From the NCBI GenBank assembly GCA_900546605.1, contig URDV01000048.1, positions 1 to 11,493 of the forward strand: a stretch of 11,493 nt of DNA. Direction: 5' to 3'. The DNA comes from an uncultured Prevotella sp. GTDB taxonomy: Bacteria > Bacteroidota > Bacteroidia > Bacteroidales > Bacteroidaceae. Shown here piece after piece: positions 1 through 5,527 of this stretch (positions within the stretch are counted from its first letter, which is position 1; each line of letters begins with the position of its first letter). A model generated the notes under the pieces. The model searched no databases. It was not told where the DNA came from and worked only from the letters and a program-made list of their open reading frames with translations. The position numbers were made by a program, and so were the translations under genes.

Positions 1-64
1 TAAGCACAATGCAGATACTTAACTTTGTCATAGATGTGATGCTAAAGAACGAAGTATATTTATA

Positions 65-101
65 TTCTAAATCGTCCACCTATTGGCTGGACGATTTAGA
101 A
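65..101. terminator. Perfect 14-bp hairpin, possible terminator of an off-window gene
   Basis: Arms at 65-78 and 88-101 are perfectly complementary (TTCTAAATCGTCCA and its reverse complement) around a 9-nt loop. Neither side has a real T-tract, so it is not a canonical intrinsic terminator. It could be the 3' end structure of a transcript entering from the left. No coding region could be supported in 1-596. Confidence 0.35.
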
Positions 102-116
102 CACTAATATGCATAA

Positions 117-138
117 GTGTTTAGCACATGCTAAACAC
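117..138. other. Short perfect hairpin in the left intergenic region
   Basis: GTGTTTAGC (117-125) and GCTAAACAC (130-138) pair perfectly around the loop ACAT. Only CCTTTAG follows, so a terminator role is weak. It lies 15 nt after the 65-101 hairpin, and the two may act together at the end of an upstream transcript. Confidence 0.3.
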
Positions 139-222
139 CTTTAGCGTACGTAATAACCGAATGATTTTAATAAGTATATAACGACTGTGACATACTTAAA
201 ATAATTGCCGAATACCACAACA

Positions 223-258
223 ATAGAAATTGTTTATAAAAGCATAGCTGACATCTTT
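223..258 (+). promoter_or_regulatory. Candidate OxyR operator upstream of the redox operon
   Basis: Two ATAG-N7-NNNT units lie in a row: ATAG (223-226) to TTAT (234-237), then ATAG (244-247) to CTTT (255-258). By hand this matches 16 of the 20 fixed positions of the enterobacterial OxyR consensus as remembered, ATAGntnnnanCTAT repeated after 7 nt; the second unit also has the internal T and A. The gap between units is 6 nt rather than 7. The site ends at the candidate -33 element, where an activator would be expected, and oxyR is the last gene of the cluster. The region is AT-rich, so a chance match is possible. Confidence 0.3.
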
Positions 259-288
259 TATGCATCTATAATAAAAGCGTTATTTTTG
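257..288 (+). promoter_or_regulatory. Candidate Bacteroidetes promoter for the redox operon
   Basis: TATTTTTG (281-288) is a full match to the -7 box TAnnTTTG. A TTTA (257-260) lies 20 nt upstream at the place of the -33 TTTG element, with one mismatch. Transcription would start near 293, so the fold-back element at 313-573 would be transcribed as a structured leader of about 300 nt before the first gene. Confidence 0.4.
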
Positions 289-312
289 TACCCGAAATCA
301 AAAGAACAAATT

Positions 313-573
313 GATTCGTCTAAACTTTTATGAAATTCAAGATTTGCCATTTGAAGCGTTTTTTGTATAAGATAGGCTGCACCTCAGCAAAAATCTCAAG
401 CAAGCTTGGCTTTTTGCATTCGGTTTGCACTATCTTGGGGCATTGAAGAGGGAGTGTGGCGAGCTACACGACCAATGAGATGTCAAAAAACGGTCAGAAA
501 GAAAGGTAAAGATTGAATTTATGAGAGATAAAAGTTTAAATATAATCTTCGTCAGAAAAGTTTAGATGACATC
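313..573 (+). repeat. Fold-back element X, diverged copy, upstream of the first redox gene
   Basis: The outer ends pair: GATTCGTCTAAACTTTT (313-329) against AAAAGTTTAGATGACATC (556-573), with one substitution and one indel. A second, partial copy of the right arm lies at about 511-546. The middle holds the 34-nt core (445-478) shared with the elements at 1026-1206 and 1428-1691, here enclosed by a short stem GGCATT (439-444)/GATGTC (479-484) that includes two G-U pairs. The terminal repeats do not resemble those of the other two copies, so only the core defines the family. The element stops 23 nt before the ATG at 597. A separate dispersed-type repeat (369-436) lies inside it. Confidence 0.5.
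369..436. repeat. Nested inverted-repeat unit, dispersed Bacteroidales type
   Basis: AAGATAG-GC-TGCA (369-381) is mirrored by TGCA-CTATCTT (426-436). From memory, intergenic repeats bounded by AAGATAG...TGCA and TTTGCACTATCTTTG are common in Bacteroides and Prevotella genomes; this could not be checked here. The right end TATCTTGG (431-438) is one base from the -7 box TAnnTTTG, so the unit might also carry a promoter. Confidence 0.45.
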
Positions 574-596
574 ATTAATTATCAAGGAAAAATAAT

Positions 597-1013
597 ATGG
601 AAACAAGAAAAGAAATGGCAGCAGAGAAGAAACGTTGTGGTTCGCATAATTGCACCCAAGCTGTGCTCTGCACTTACTACGACTTCACTGGAATGGAAGA
701 AGAAACCATCAAGAATGCAGGTAATGCCTTTGCAGCAGGTATGGGTAATATGGAGGGTACTTGTGGAGCCATCGTTGGAGCAGGCATCGTACTCGGACTT
801 GCCACTCAGGACAAAGTGAAAGCTATCAAGGGCATGAGACAAATTATGGATAAATTCAAGCTGCGCAATGGTGCCACACAATGTAAATTACTCAAAGGTG
901 CTGGCACTGGAAAAGTGCTTCGCGAATGTCCTCTTTGCGTGGCAGATGCTTCTGAATTCTTGGAAGAAATTCTGGAAAAGGAAGGCGTACAGAGTAAGAA
1001 GTTGAATTCATAA
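597..1013 (+). CDS. C_GCAxxG_C_C family redox-active protein
   Basis: This 138-residue soluble protein has seven cysteines (C14, C19, C25, C56, C96, C111, C114) in the order typical of the C_GCAxxG_C_C family of predicted redox-active proteins. The pattern is an N-terminal NCTQAVLC segment (18-25), a glycine-rich GTCGAIVGAG loop (54-63) followed by a hydrophobic helix, a lone C96, and a C-terminal CPLC pair (111-114). No signal peptide or membrane segment is seen, so it should be cytoplasmic. The start at 597 follows an A-rich stretch with AAGGA; an internal Met at residue 7 is a possible alternative. It is the first gene of a cluster with a ferredoxin, an iron-sulfur membrane protein and OxyR, which suggests a role in thiol or electron transfer under oxidative stress. 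The biochemical reaction is unknown for the family. Confidence 0.88.
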   Translation: METRKEMAAEKKRCGSHNCTQAVLCTYYDFTGMEEETIKNAGNAFAAGMGNMEGTCGAIVGAGIVLGLATQDKVKAIKGMRQIMDKFKLRNGATQCKLLKGAGTGKVLRECPLCVADASEFLEEILEKEGVQSKKLNS

Positions 1014-1025
1014 GATTTTCTTTTA

Positions 1026-1206
1026 AGTAGGTATTCATAATTTGTTGATATGAGTTGGTGCAGTATTTCGTTTAGGAACAGAGCTTGAAGATGGAGCGTA
1101 GCGGGCTACGTGACCGATGAAACCTATGTTTATGGGCGAAAGAATGCGCCAAGGCATATTGACTCATTCTGAACATGATTATATCAACTAATTTTGAATA
1201 CCTACT
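1026..1206 (+). repeat. Fold-back element A between the first redox gene and the ferredoxin
   Basis: Terminal inverted repeats of 26 bp (1026-1051 and 1181-1206, beginning AGTAGGTATTCA) match with two mismatches. The 34-nt core is at 1087-1120. Compared with the copy at 1428-1691, this one lacks about 80 nt of the left interior, so the outer part of the long hairpin is lost, and the stem next to the core is weakened by two mismatches. The element ends 24 nt before the ferredoxin ATG. The next bases repeat CACCTACTT, resembling the end of the other copy. Confidence 0.75.
1189..1196 (+). promoter_or_regulatory. -7-like box inside the right end of element A
   Basis: TAATTTTG matches TAnnTTTG exactly and lies in the right terminal repeat. 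A start near 1202 would leave a leader of about 28 nt before the ferredoxin. No good -33 TTTG is seen at the right distance. The equivalent place in the next copy reads TAATTTTA (1671-1678), one base off. Confidence 0.25.
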
Positions 1207-1230
1207 CACCTACTTATATCTACCCCTTAT

Positions 1231-1431
1231 ATGGCTAAGTATAAAGCAATTAACGAACAAGACCGCTGCGTGGCATGTGGTGTTTGTGTGAAAGTATGTC
1301 CTAAGGATGCCATCAGCATATACAAGGGATGCTACGCACTAATAGATGAAGAGAAGTGCATTGGCTGTGGTATCTGCGAGAAAAACTGTCCAGCGGGAGT
1401 GATGCACAAAGTACTAAAACAACCCGTTTAA
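1231..1431 (+). CDS. Small 2[4Fe-4S] ferredoxin
   Basis: This 66-residue protein is a bacterial-type ferredoxin. Two CxxCxxCxxxCP motifs are complete: C13, C16, C19, C23 and C43, C46, C49, C53, each followed by proline, so it should hold two [4Fe-4S] clusters. The two halves are about 30 residues apart, which is normal for the family. One extra cysteine (C34) lies between them. It has no signal peptide and would be a soluble cytoplasmic electron carrier. It is set apart from both neighbours by fold-back elements, and its TAA stop (1429-1431) lies within the first bases of the following element. Its likely partners are the C_GCAxxG_C_C protein upstream and the iron-sulfur membrane protein downstream; that pairing is inferred from position only. 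Confidence 0.93.
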   Translation: MAKYKAINEQDRCVACGVCVKVCPKDAISIYKGCYALIDEEKCIGCGICEKNCPAGVMHKVLKQPV

Positions 1432-1691
1432 GTAGGTGTTTAAATTTAGTTGATATGAATGGGTGCAGTATTTCGTTCGCTTTCGCGCACCTTTTCTCGC
1501 CATGGCAAAATGAAAGCAAGTTTTCTTTTGCTCATCTGGCTTAACGAAAAGGTTCAGAAACATAGGTTGAAGAGAGAGCGTAGCGGGCTACGTGACCGAT
1601 GAAACCTATGTTTATGGGCGAAAGAGTGCGCCAAGGCATATCGACTCATTCTAAACATGATTATATAAACTAATTTTAAGCACCTACTTAA
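1428..1691 (+). repeat. Fold-back element B, longest copy, upstream of the membrane protein gene
   Basis: The 29-bp terminal inverted repeats (1428-1456 and 1663-1691, beginning TTAAGTAGGTG) match with about three mismatches. Further pairings lie inside: 1485-1503 with 1614-1631 (imperfect), and AAACATAGGTT (1558-1568) with AACCTATGTTT (1603-1613, perfect). The last pair encloses exactly the 34-nt core at 1569-1602. The single strand could therefore fold into one long branched hairpin. No transposase gene is present, so it would be a MITE-like element or a structured leader. It ends 17 nt before the next ATG. Confidence 0.78.
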
Positions 1692-1708
1692 TATCTTAAA
1701 TTTGACTT

Positions 1709-2287
1709 ATGGCAAAACAAAATAATAAAAAATGGAGTGACTATATGTGGCTTGTATCTGCTACTTATTTCACTCTCGGATTTTTCAACATAGTGTTCGC
1801 ATGGCTTGGAGTCATCTGCTTTCTGATTCCGCTGATTATGGCGATATTCGGTGGTGGAAAAGGATATTGCAACAACTATTGTGGGAGAGGACAACTCTTC
1901 TTGCAATTAGGGAATACCTTGGGGTGGTCGCGTAAGAAAGTGGCACCAAGATGGATCTCGTCTAAATGGTTTCGTCATGGTTTTCTCCTGTTCTTCATGT
2001 TCTTCTTTATCCAGATGATAATTCTTACCATAATGGTAGCTGAAGGCACTGAAAATCTCCGTCAGACCATTCATCTGCTATGGACCTTTAACGTGCCATG
2101 GCATTGGGCTTACACAGTAGAGATTGAGCCGTGGAAGGCACAGTTTGCCTTCGGTCTCTATGGCATCATGCTCACCTCGCTGATTGTTGGTGTACTGCTT
2201 ACCATCATCTATCGCCCAAGAACTTGGTGCGTGTTCTGTCCTATGGGCAACATGACACAATTAATATGTAAACTCAGAGCAAGATGA
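1709..2287 (+). CDS. Membrane-bound 4Fe-4S protein, NapH/CcoG-like (Fer4_5 type)
   Basis: This is a 192-residue integral membrane protein. Hydrophobic stretches are at about 15-48 (long enough for one extended or two helices), 89-111 and 147-168. Cysteine motifs are C54-x3-C58 just after the first stretch and C174-x2-C177-P just after the last; C187 follows. The WCVFCPMG segment resembles the Fer4_5 domain of NapH, NosR and CcoG. The basic segment 75-90 and the acidic loop 112-146 place both cysteine pairs on the cytoplasmic side by the positive-inside rule, so the four could bind one [4Fe-4S] cluster and take electrons from the ferredoxin encoded just upstream. It is much shorter than NapH or CcoG and has no second ferredoxin domain. 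The electron acceptor is unknown. Its TGA overlaps the oxyR ATG. Confidence 0.8.
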   Translation: MAKQNNKKWSDYMWLVSATYFTLGFFNIVFAWLGVICFLIPLIMAIFGGGKGYCNNYCGRGQLFLQLGNTLGWSRKKVAPRWISSKWFRHGFLLFFMFFFIQMIILTIMVAEGTENLRQTIHLLWTFNVPWHWAYTVEIEPWKAQFAFGLYGIMLTSLIVGVLLTIIYRPRTWCVFCPMGNMTQLICKLRAR

Positions 2288-3210
2288 ATTTGCAACAACT
2301 CAAATATATCGTAGCCATCAGCCGCTTCCGCAATTTTGTAAAGGCTGCTGACTCGTGTAATGTATCCCAACCCACTCTCAGCGCCATGCTACAGAAGTTG
2401 GAAGACGAACTGGACGTGCGTATCTTTGACCGCACCAACAAACAAGTAACCCCAACAAGTGTCGGAGAGAAAATCATCCTTCAGGCCAAAAAGACTCTGA
2501 TAGAGTTTGAGAAAATAGCAGAACTCGTGGCTGAGGAAAAGAACCAAATAACCCAATCTTTGTCTCTATCCGTAGGACCATCCATAGCCCCTTACATTCT
2601 TCCTGATTTTATCAAGCATTACAGAAAAGACTATCCAAAAGTAAGTCTCTCAATACAAGAGATGAAATCAAAAGAAATGTTTAATCTTTTGCAAAATGGA
2701 GATATAGACGTCGGCATCGCTGTCTCAGACCAACTTCGTAAAGGGATATTGGAGATTCCGCTTTACACAGAATGCTTCTACGTATATTTATCGGAAACCT
2801 GCTGGCGCAAGCTACCCGTGTTCAAGCCTGAAAATCTGGAGCATGAGAATATGTGGATTATGAAAGAAGCGCAATGCCTTCGAGACAGTGCCTTCTCCTT
2901 CTGTAAAGCGAGAAGCAAAGGGCAGCATATATATGAAGCTGGCAGCATTGACACTTTGATTCGCATTGTAGATAATAACGGAGGCTTCACCATTATTCCA
3001 GAGCTTCACCTTGCTTTCTTAAGCGAGGCGCAGCGCAAGAATGTGAGAAAGATAGAAGGCGACTATCTTTCACAAAGACGCATATCCTTATACATCAGGG
3101 AAGATTGTATTAAAGAACGGATGCTCAATACCATTGTCGACTGTATGAAGGAATTTATGCCATCACATATGATGAATGAAGGCATTCGGAAATATGGGAT
3201 AAAGCTATAA
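2284..3210 (+). CDS. oxyR: OxyR, peroxide-sensing LysR-type regulator
   Basis: This 308-residue protein is a LysR-family transcription factor. The N-terminal winged helix-turn-helix covers about 1-60 (AADSCNVSQPTLSAMLQKLE, 21-40), a linker helix follows, and the effector domain runs from about 92 to 295. The segment CLRDSAFSFC (198-207) matches the CLRDQAMGFC of E. coli OxyR, giving peroxidatic C198 and resolving C207 with the known spacing. The later GGFTIIPEL segment (233-241) also fits OxyR. In characterised OxyR, hydrogen peroxide forms the C-C disulfide and turns the protein into an activator of antioxidant genes. ATGA overlap (2284-2287) with the upstream membrane protein implies co-transcription and translational coupling. 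Expression within its likely target operon would give feedback. Confidence 0.92.
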   Translation: MNLQQLKYIVAISRFRNFVKAADSCNVSQPTLSAMLQKLEDELDVRIFDRTNKQVTPTSVGEKIILQAKKTLIEFEKIAELVAEEKNQITQSLSLSVGPSIAPYILPDFIKHYRKDYPKVSLSIQEMKSKEMFNLLQNGDIDVGIAVSDQLRKGILEIPLYTECFYVYLSETCWRKLPVFKPENLEHENMWIMKEAQCLRDSAFSFCKARSKGQHIYEAGSIDTLIRIVDNNGGFTIIPELHLAFLSEAQRKNVRKIEGDYLSQRRISLYIREDCIKERMLNTIVDCMKEFMPSHMMNEGIRKYGIKL

Positions 3211-3225
3211 GGATAATACGTGGTA

Positions 3226-4860
3226 TCAATTTTGGCGAAGTTGAATGGGTTGGCCAATACAGCCACTAGGAGCTTGAATGTGTAACATGGCAGCAATGGT
3301 GGGAGCGATGTCTGTCATGAAGCATTGACGCGTGTTGGCACCTGGAGTAATTCCCCATCCCATAAACACAAGGGGTATGTGGGTATCGTAGGGGTTCCAT
3401 GCTCCATGGTCTGTTCCTTTGAGGCCATGTGGTGAATAAGCTGGTTTCAGAATAATTTGTATATCGCCACTGCGCTCGCGGTTATATCCATTGATTATGC
3501 GTTCTTTGACATCTGTGGGCAGAGGTGCTGTGACAACTTTATCCATGTCAACGGCATAAAGCACAGCAGCATCTTGTTCAAGTTGTTGTACAATTATTTG
3601 CTTCACCTTGTCAAGTTCTATTGCATGCGAAGCAACAACTTCGTGGTTAATGAACACTTGGTTGTTCATTACATGGTTTACTACCTGCAGGCTCGTCACA
3701 TTCAATGCCTTCGTCACAGCATTGTTTAGGTTCACTTTTGCCTGAGTTTCGTTCCAACTACCTGCAGGGATGCGATGGTCGATAAGGTAGCGTGCATTAT
3801 TCATAGCTCCGTGGTCTGCCGTTAAGAAAAGTAAGTACTGCCCGCGTCCCACCTTTTGGTCTAAAAATGACAAAAAAGCCGCGAGGTCACGGTCAAGTCG
3901 CAAGTAGGTGTCTTCTGTTTCAAGGGCATTGGTGCCTACTTGATGTCCTATGTAGTCAGTGCTTGAGCAACTCACCGTTAGCAAATCAGTTGTATTGTCA
4001 GTGCCAAGTTCTTCACCTTCAACAGCCGCTTTGGCCATGTCAAATGTGAGTGTATTGCCCCAAGGAGTATTGCGTATGATTCCATAGCCATATTGCTTAG
4101 ATAAATTAGGTAAGTCGAGAGGCAATGTTGCATTAACCCCAGGTTTTATGCTACTCTCATAATCCGTAAGGTCAGACGTGCTTTGTGTGTACGAAGCTTT
4201 GTCGTAAAGTGTATTCCAAGGTGAGGATAAATATTTTGCAACCAAGCCTTGTGCATTGAAGTTTTCAACCCACTTAGGCAGACGTTTGGTGTAGTAGGTG
4301 CTTGTGATGAAGTGTCCCGTTTCATCGTCAAACCAATAGGCACCATTGGGATTGTGGCCTGCGGGCAGAATTGATGAGCGGTCTTTCAAAGCCACGCCTA
4401 CCACTTTTGCTTGATCATTGGTAGCCATGCGCAGTTCGTCTCCAAGAGTGGTAACCCACAAGTTGCGCGGTGACATGAGTCCAGCTTTGTTTGTTGTGCC
4501 AACTGGTTTAACATTAGCATCATCAGTACAGTACACTTTTTTACCGTTCTTTACAAAATTGTTGCCTGCAATGCCATGTATGCTGGGCACGGAACCTGTG
4601 TAGATACAGCTATGCCCTATGGCAGTAACTGAGGGTACATAGGGTATGCGCGTGTTTTCGCAACTGTATCCCTCGTTAAGCAATCGTTTGAAACCACCTT
4701 CTCCATAATGTGACATGTAACGGTACAAATAGTCCCATCGCATTTGGTCTATAACCAAACCTACAACCAACTTCGGGCGGGCTGGTTCTTGTACCTGAGC
4801 TTTGATTGTTGCCGATAAGCTGACGGCAAGGGTTGTTAGTAGTAAAGTTTTTAAATTCAT
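3226..4860 (-). CDS. pafA: Secreted PafA-like alkaline phosphatase
   Basis: This 544-residue protein matches the length and layout of the calcium-independent, phosphate-irrepressible phosphomonoesterase PafA of Elizabethkingia (about 546 residues) in the alkaline phosphatase superfamily. A signal peptide is seen at 1-21 (cleavage near IKA/Q), so it acts in the periplasm or outside. Residues corresponding to the PafA active site are all present: D38 (DQMR), nucleophile T79 (PSVTAIGH), N100, K159 and R161 (LKDR), D302 and H306 (STDYIGH), D349 and H350 (TADHG), and H485 (GTDHG). Two zinc ions would be bound. It should release phosphate from organic phosphate esters. The gene is convergent with oxyR, 15 nt between stops, and separated from the ilv operon by two terminators. 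Residue equivalences come from memory of the PafA sequence. Confidence 0.9.
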   Translation of the reverse strand: MNLKTLLLTTLAVSLSATIKAQVQEPARPKLVVGLVIDQMRWDYLYRYMSHYGEGGFKRLLNEGYSCENTRIPYVPSVTAIGHSCIYTGSVPSIHGIAGNNFVKNGKKVYCTDDANVKPVGTTNKAGLMSPRNLWVTTLGDELRMATNDQAKVVGVALKDRSSILPAGHNPNGAYWFDDETGHFITSTYYTKRLPKWVENFNAQGLVAKYLSSPWNTLYDKASYTQSTSDLTDYESSIKPGVNATLPLDLPNLSKQYGYGIIRNTPWGNTLTFDMAKAAVEGEELGTDNTTDLLTVSCSSTDYIGHQVGTNALETEDTYLRLDRDLAAFLSFLDQKVGRGQYLLFLTADHGAMNNARYLIDHRIPAGSWNETQAKVNLNNAVTKALNVTSLQVVNHVMNNQVFINHEVVASHAIELDKVKQIIVQQLEQDAAVLYAVDMDKVVTAPLPTDVKERIINGYNRERSGDIQIILKPAYSPHGLKGTDHGAWNPYDTHIPLVFMGWGITPGANTRQCFMTDIAPTIAAMLHIQAPSGCIGQPIQLRQN

Positions 4861-5250
4861 TTTGACATGAAGTTTAGTTTGTGTACGTTCTTTTAGTTTT
4901 AGTTTTGTCCAATTCGGCTAAAAGATAAAGCCGTGTGCATTCTACCTTTCAAACTTAACCCCTTCATTACGAATTGGCATTCTGAAGGTTTTTCCTGCCC
5001 CCACACACATGGACATAGCGGTTTTAAAAAGATGCTTAGCCCAAGAAGCAAGACAATTATTGTGGCCATAATTGACACAATTTTACTTAGCCATTTAGTT
5101 TCTATAAAGTATGGAACACGTAATCCATACAACCTTACTTTTGAGTGCAAAAGTATGACAAAGCTGTTTCATTAGTGTTACAAAAGTGTACCAATCGGAT
5201 GAACATTATTTCAAGTACCATCGAATACTTTACTGAACTGCAATAGTTAT
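4861..5250 (-). promoter_or_regulatory. Leader and promoter region of the phosphatase gene
   Basis: No convincing gene lies in this 390-nt stretch. On the minus strand two full matches to the -7 box occur: TAAGTTTG (4950-4957), giving a leader of about 85 nt, and TACTTTTG (5148-5155), giving a leader of about 280 nt. Neither has a clear TTTG at the usual 19-21 nt upstream; the second has CAAA (read TTTG on the minus strand) at 5181-5184, 25 nt away. Confidence 0.35.
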
Positions 5251-5303
5251 AAAAAAACTCTACTTTATCTTCATGCCATTTGCAAAAGAGATAAAGTAGA
5301 GTT
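5251..5303 (-). terminator. Strong intrinsic terminator facing left
   Basis: A perfect 15-bp stem (5256-5270 with 5289-5303) has an 18-nt loop and, read on the minus strand, is followed by seven T residues (5251-5257, partly in the stem) and then ATAACT. It is a second stop downstream of the ilv operon, before the phosphatase promoter region. Confidence 0.7.
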
Positions 5304-5432
5304 ATGATTCCTACGTATTACTTAGAAAGTACGTATTAATGATGCACTGTGAATTAGTTTTTAATGACAAACATTGCTGTCTGTATTGAGATAAAAAGTG
5401 GCGTAAGTGGAAATGAAAAGTATTATAAGGAT

Positions 5433-5449
5433 ATTTTGAATACCTACTT
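5433..5449. repeat. Solitary terminal repeat of the fold-back family
   Basis: The first 16 bases, ATTTTGAATACCTACT (5433-5448), are identical to the right end of the element at 1026-1206 (1191-1206). No matching left end or core was found nearby, so this is a remnant or a chance reuse of the end sequence. It sits next to the ilvC terminator. Confidence 0.5.
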
Positions 5450-5450
5450 A

Positions 5451-5507
5451 TAAAATTGAACCGATTCTGCAACAATCCGCTTTGTGATAGCTGCAGAATC
5501 GGTTCAA
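5451..5507 (-). terminator. Intrinsic terminator of the ilv operon
   Basis: A perfect 16-bp stem pairs 5456-5471 with 5492-5507 (TTGAACCGATTCTGCA and its complement) around a 20-nt loop. On the minus strand it is followed by TTTTATAAG. It lies 20 nt past the ilvC stop codon. Confidence 0.75.
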
Positions 5508-5527
5508 GCTAATTTATAGAATATCCC

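Noticed and set aside
372..433. ATAG and CTAT words that could suggest an OxyR site
   Set aside because: They are 54 nt apart and belong to the inverted ends of the nested repeat, not to an ATAG-N7-CTAT arrangement.
1697..1704. TAAATTTG, a full -7 box match just before the membrane protein gene
   Set aside because: Transcription would start at about the ATG itself, and no -33 element is present; probably chance in AT-rich sequence.
4909..4977. 8-bp inverted repeat CCAATTCG (4909-4916) and CGAATTGG (4970-4977)
   Set aside because: The arms are 53 nt apart and short; expected by chance in a region of this size.
4899..5150. 83-codon minus-strand ORF upstream of the phosphatase, with one hydrophobic stretch
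   Set aside because: It needs a TTG start, overlaps a full -7 box match, shows no recognisable family and has no clear ribosome-binding site. It cannot be excluded as a small membrane protein but support is too weak.
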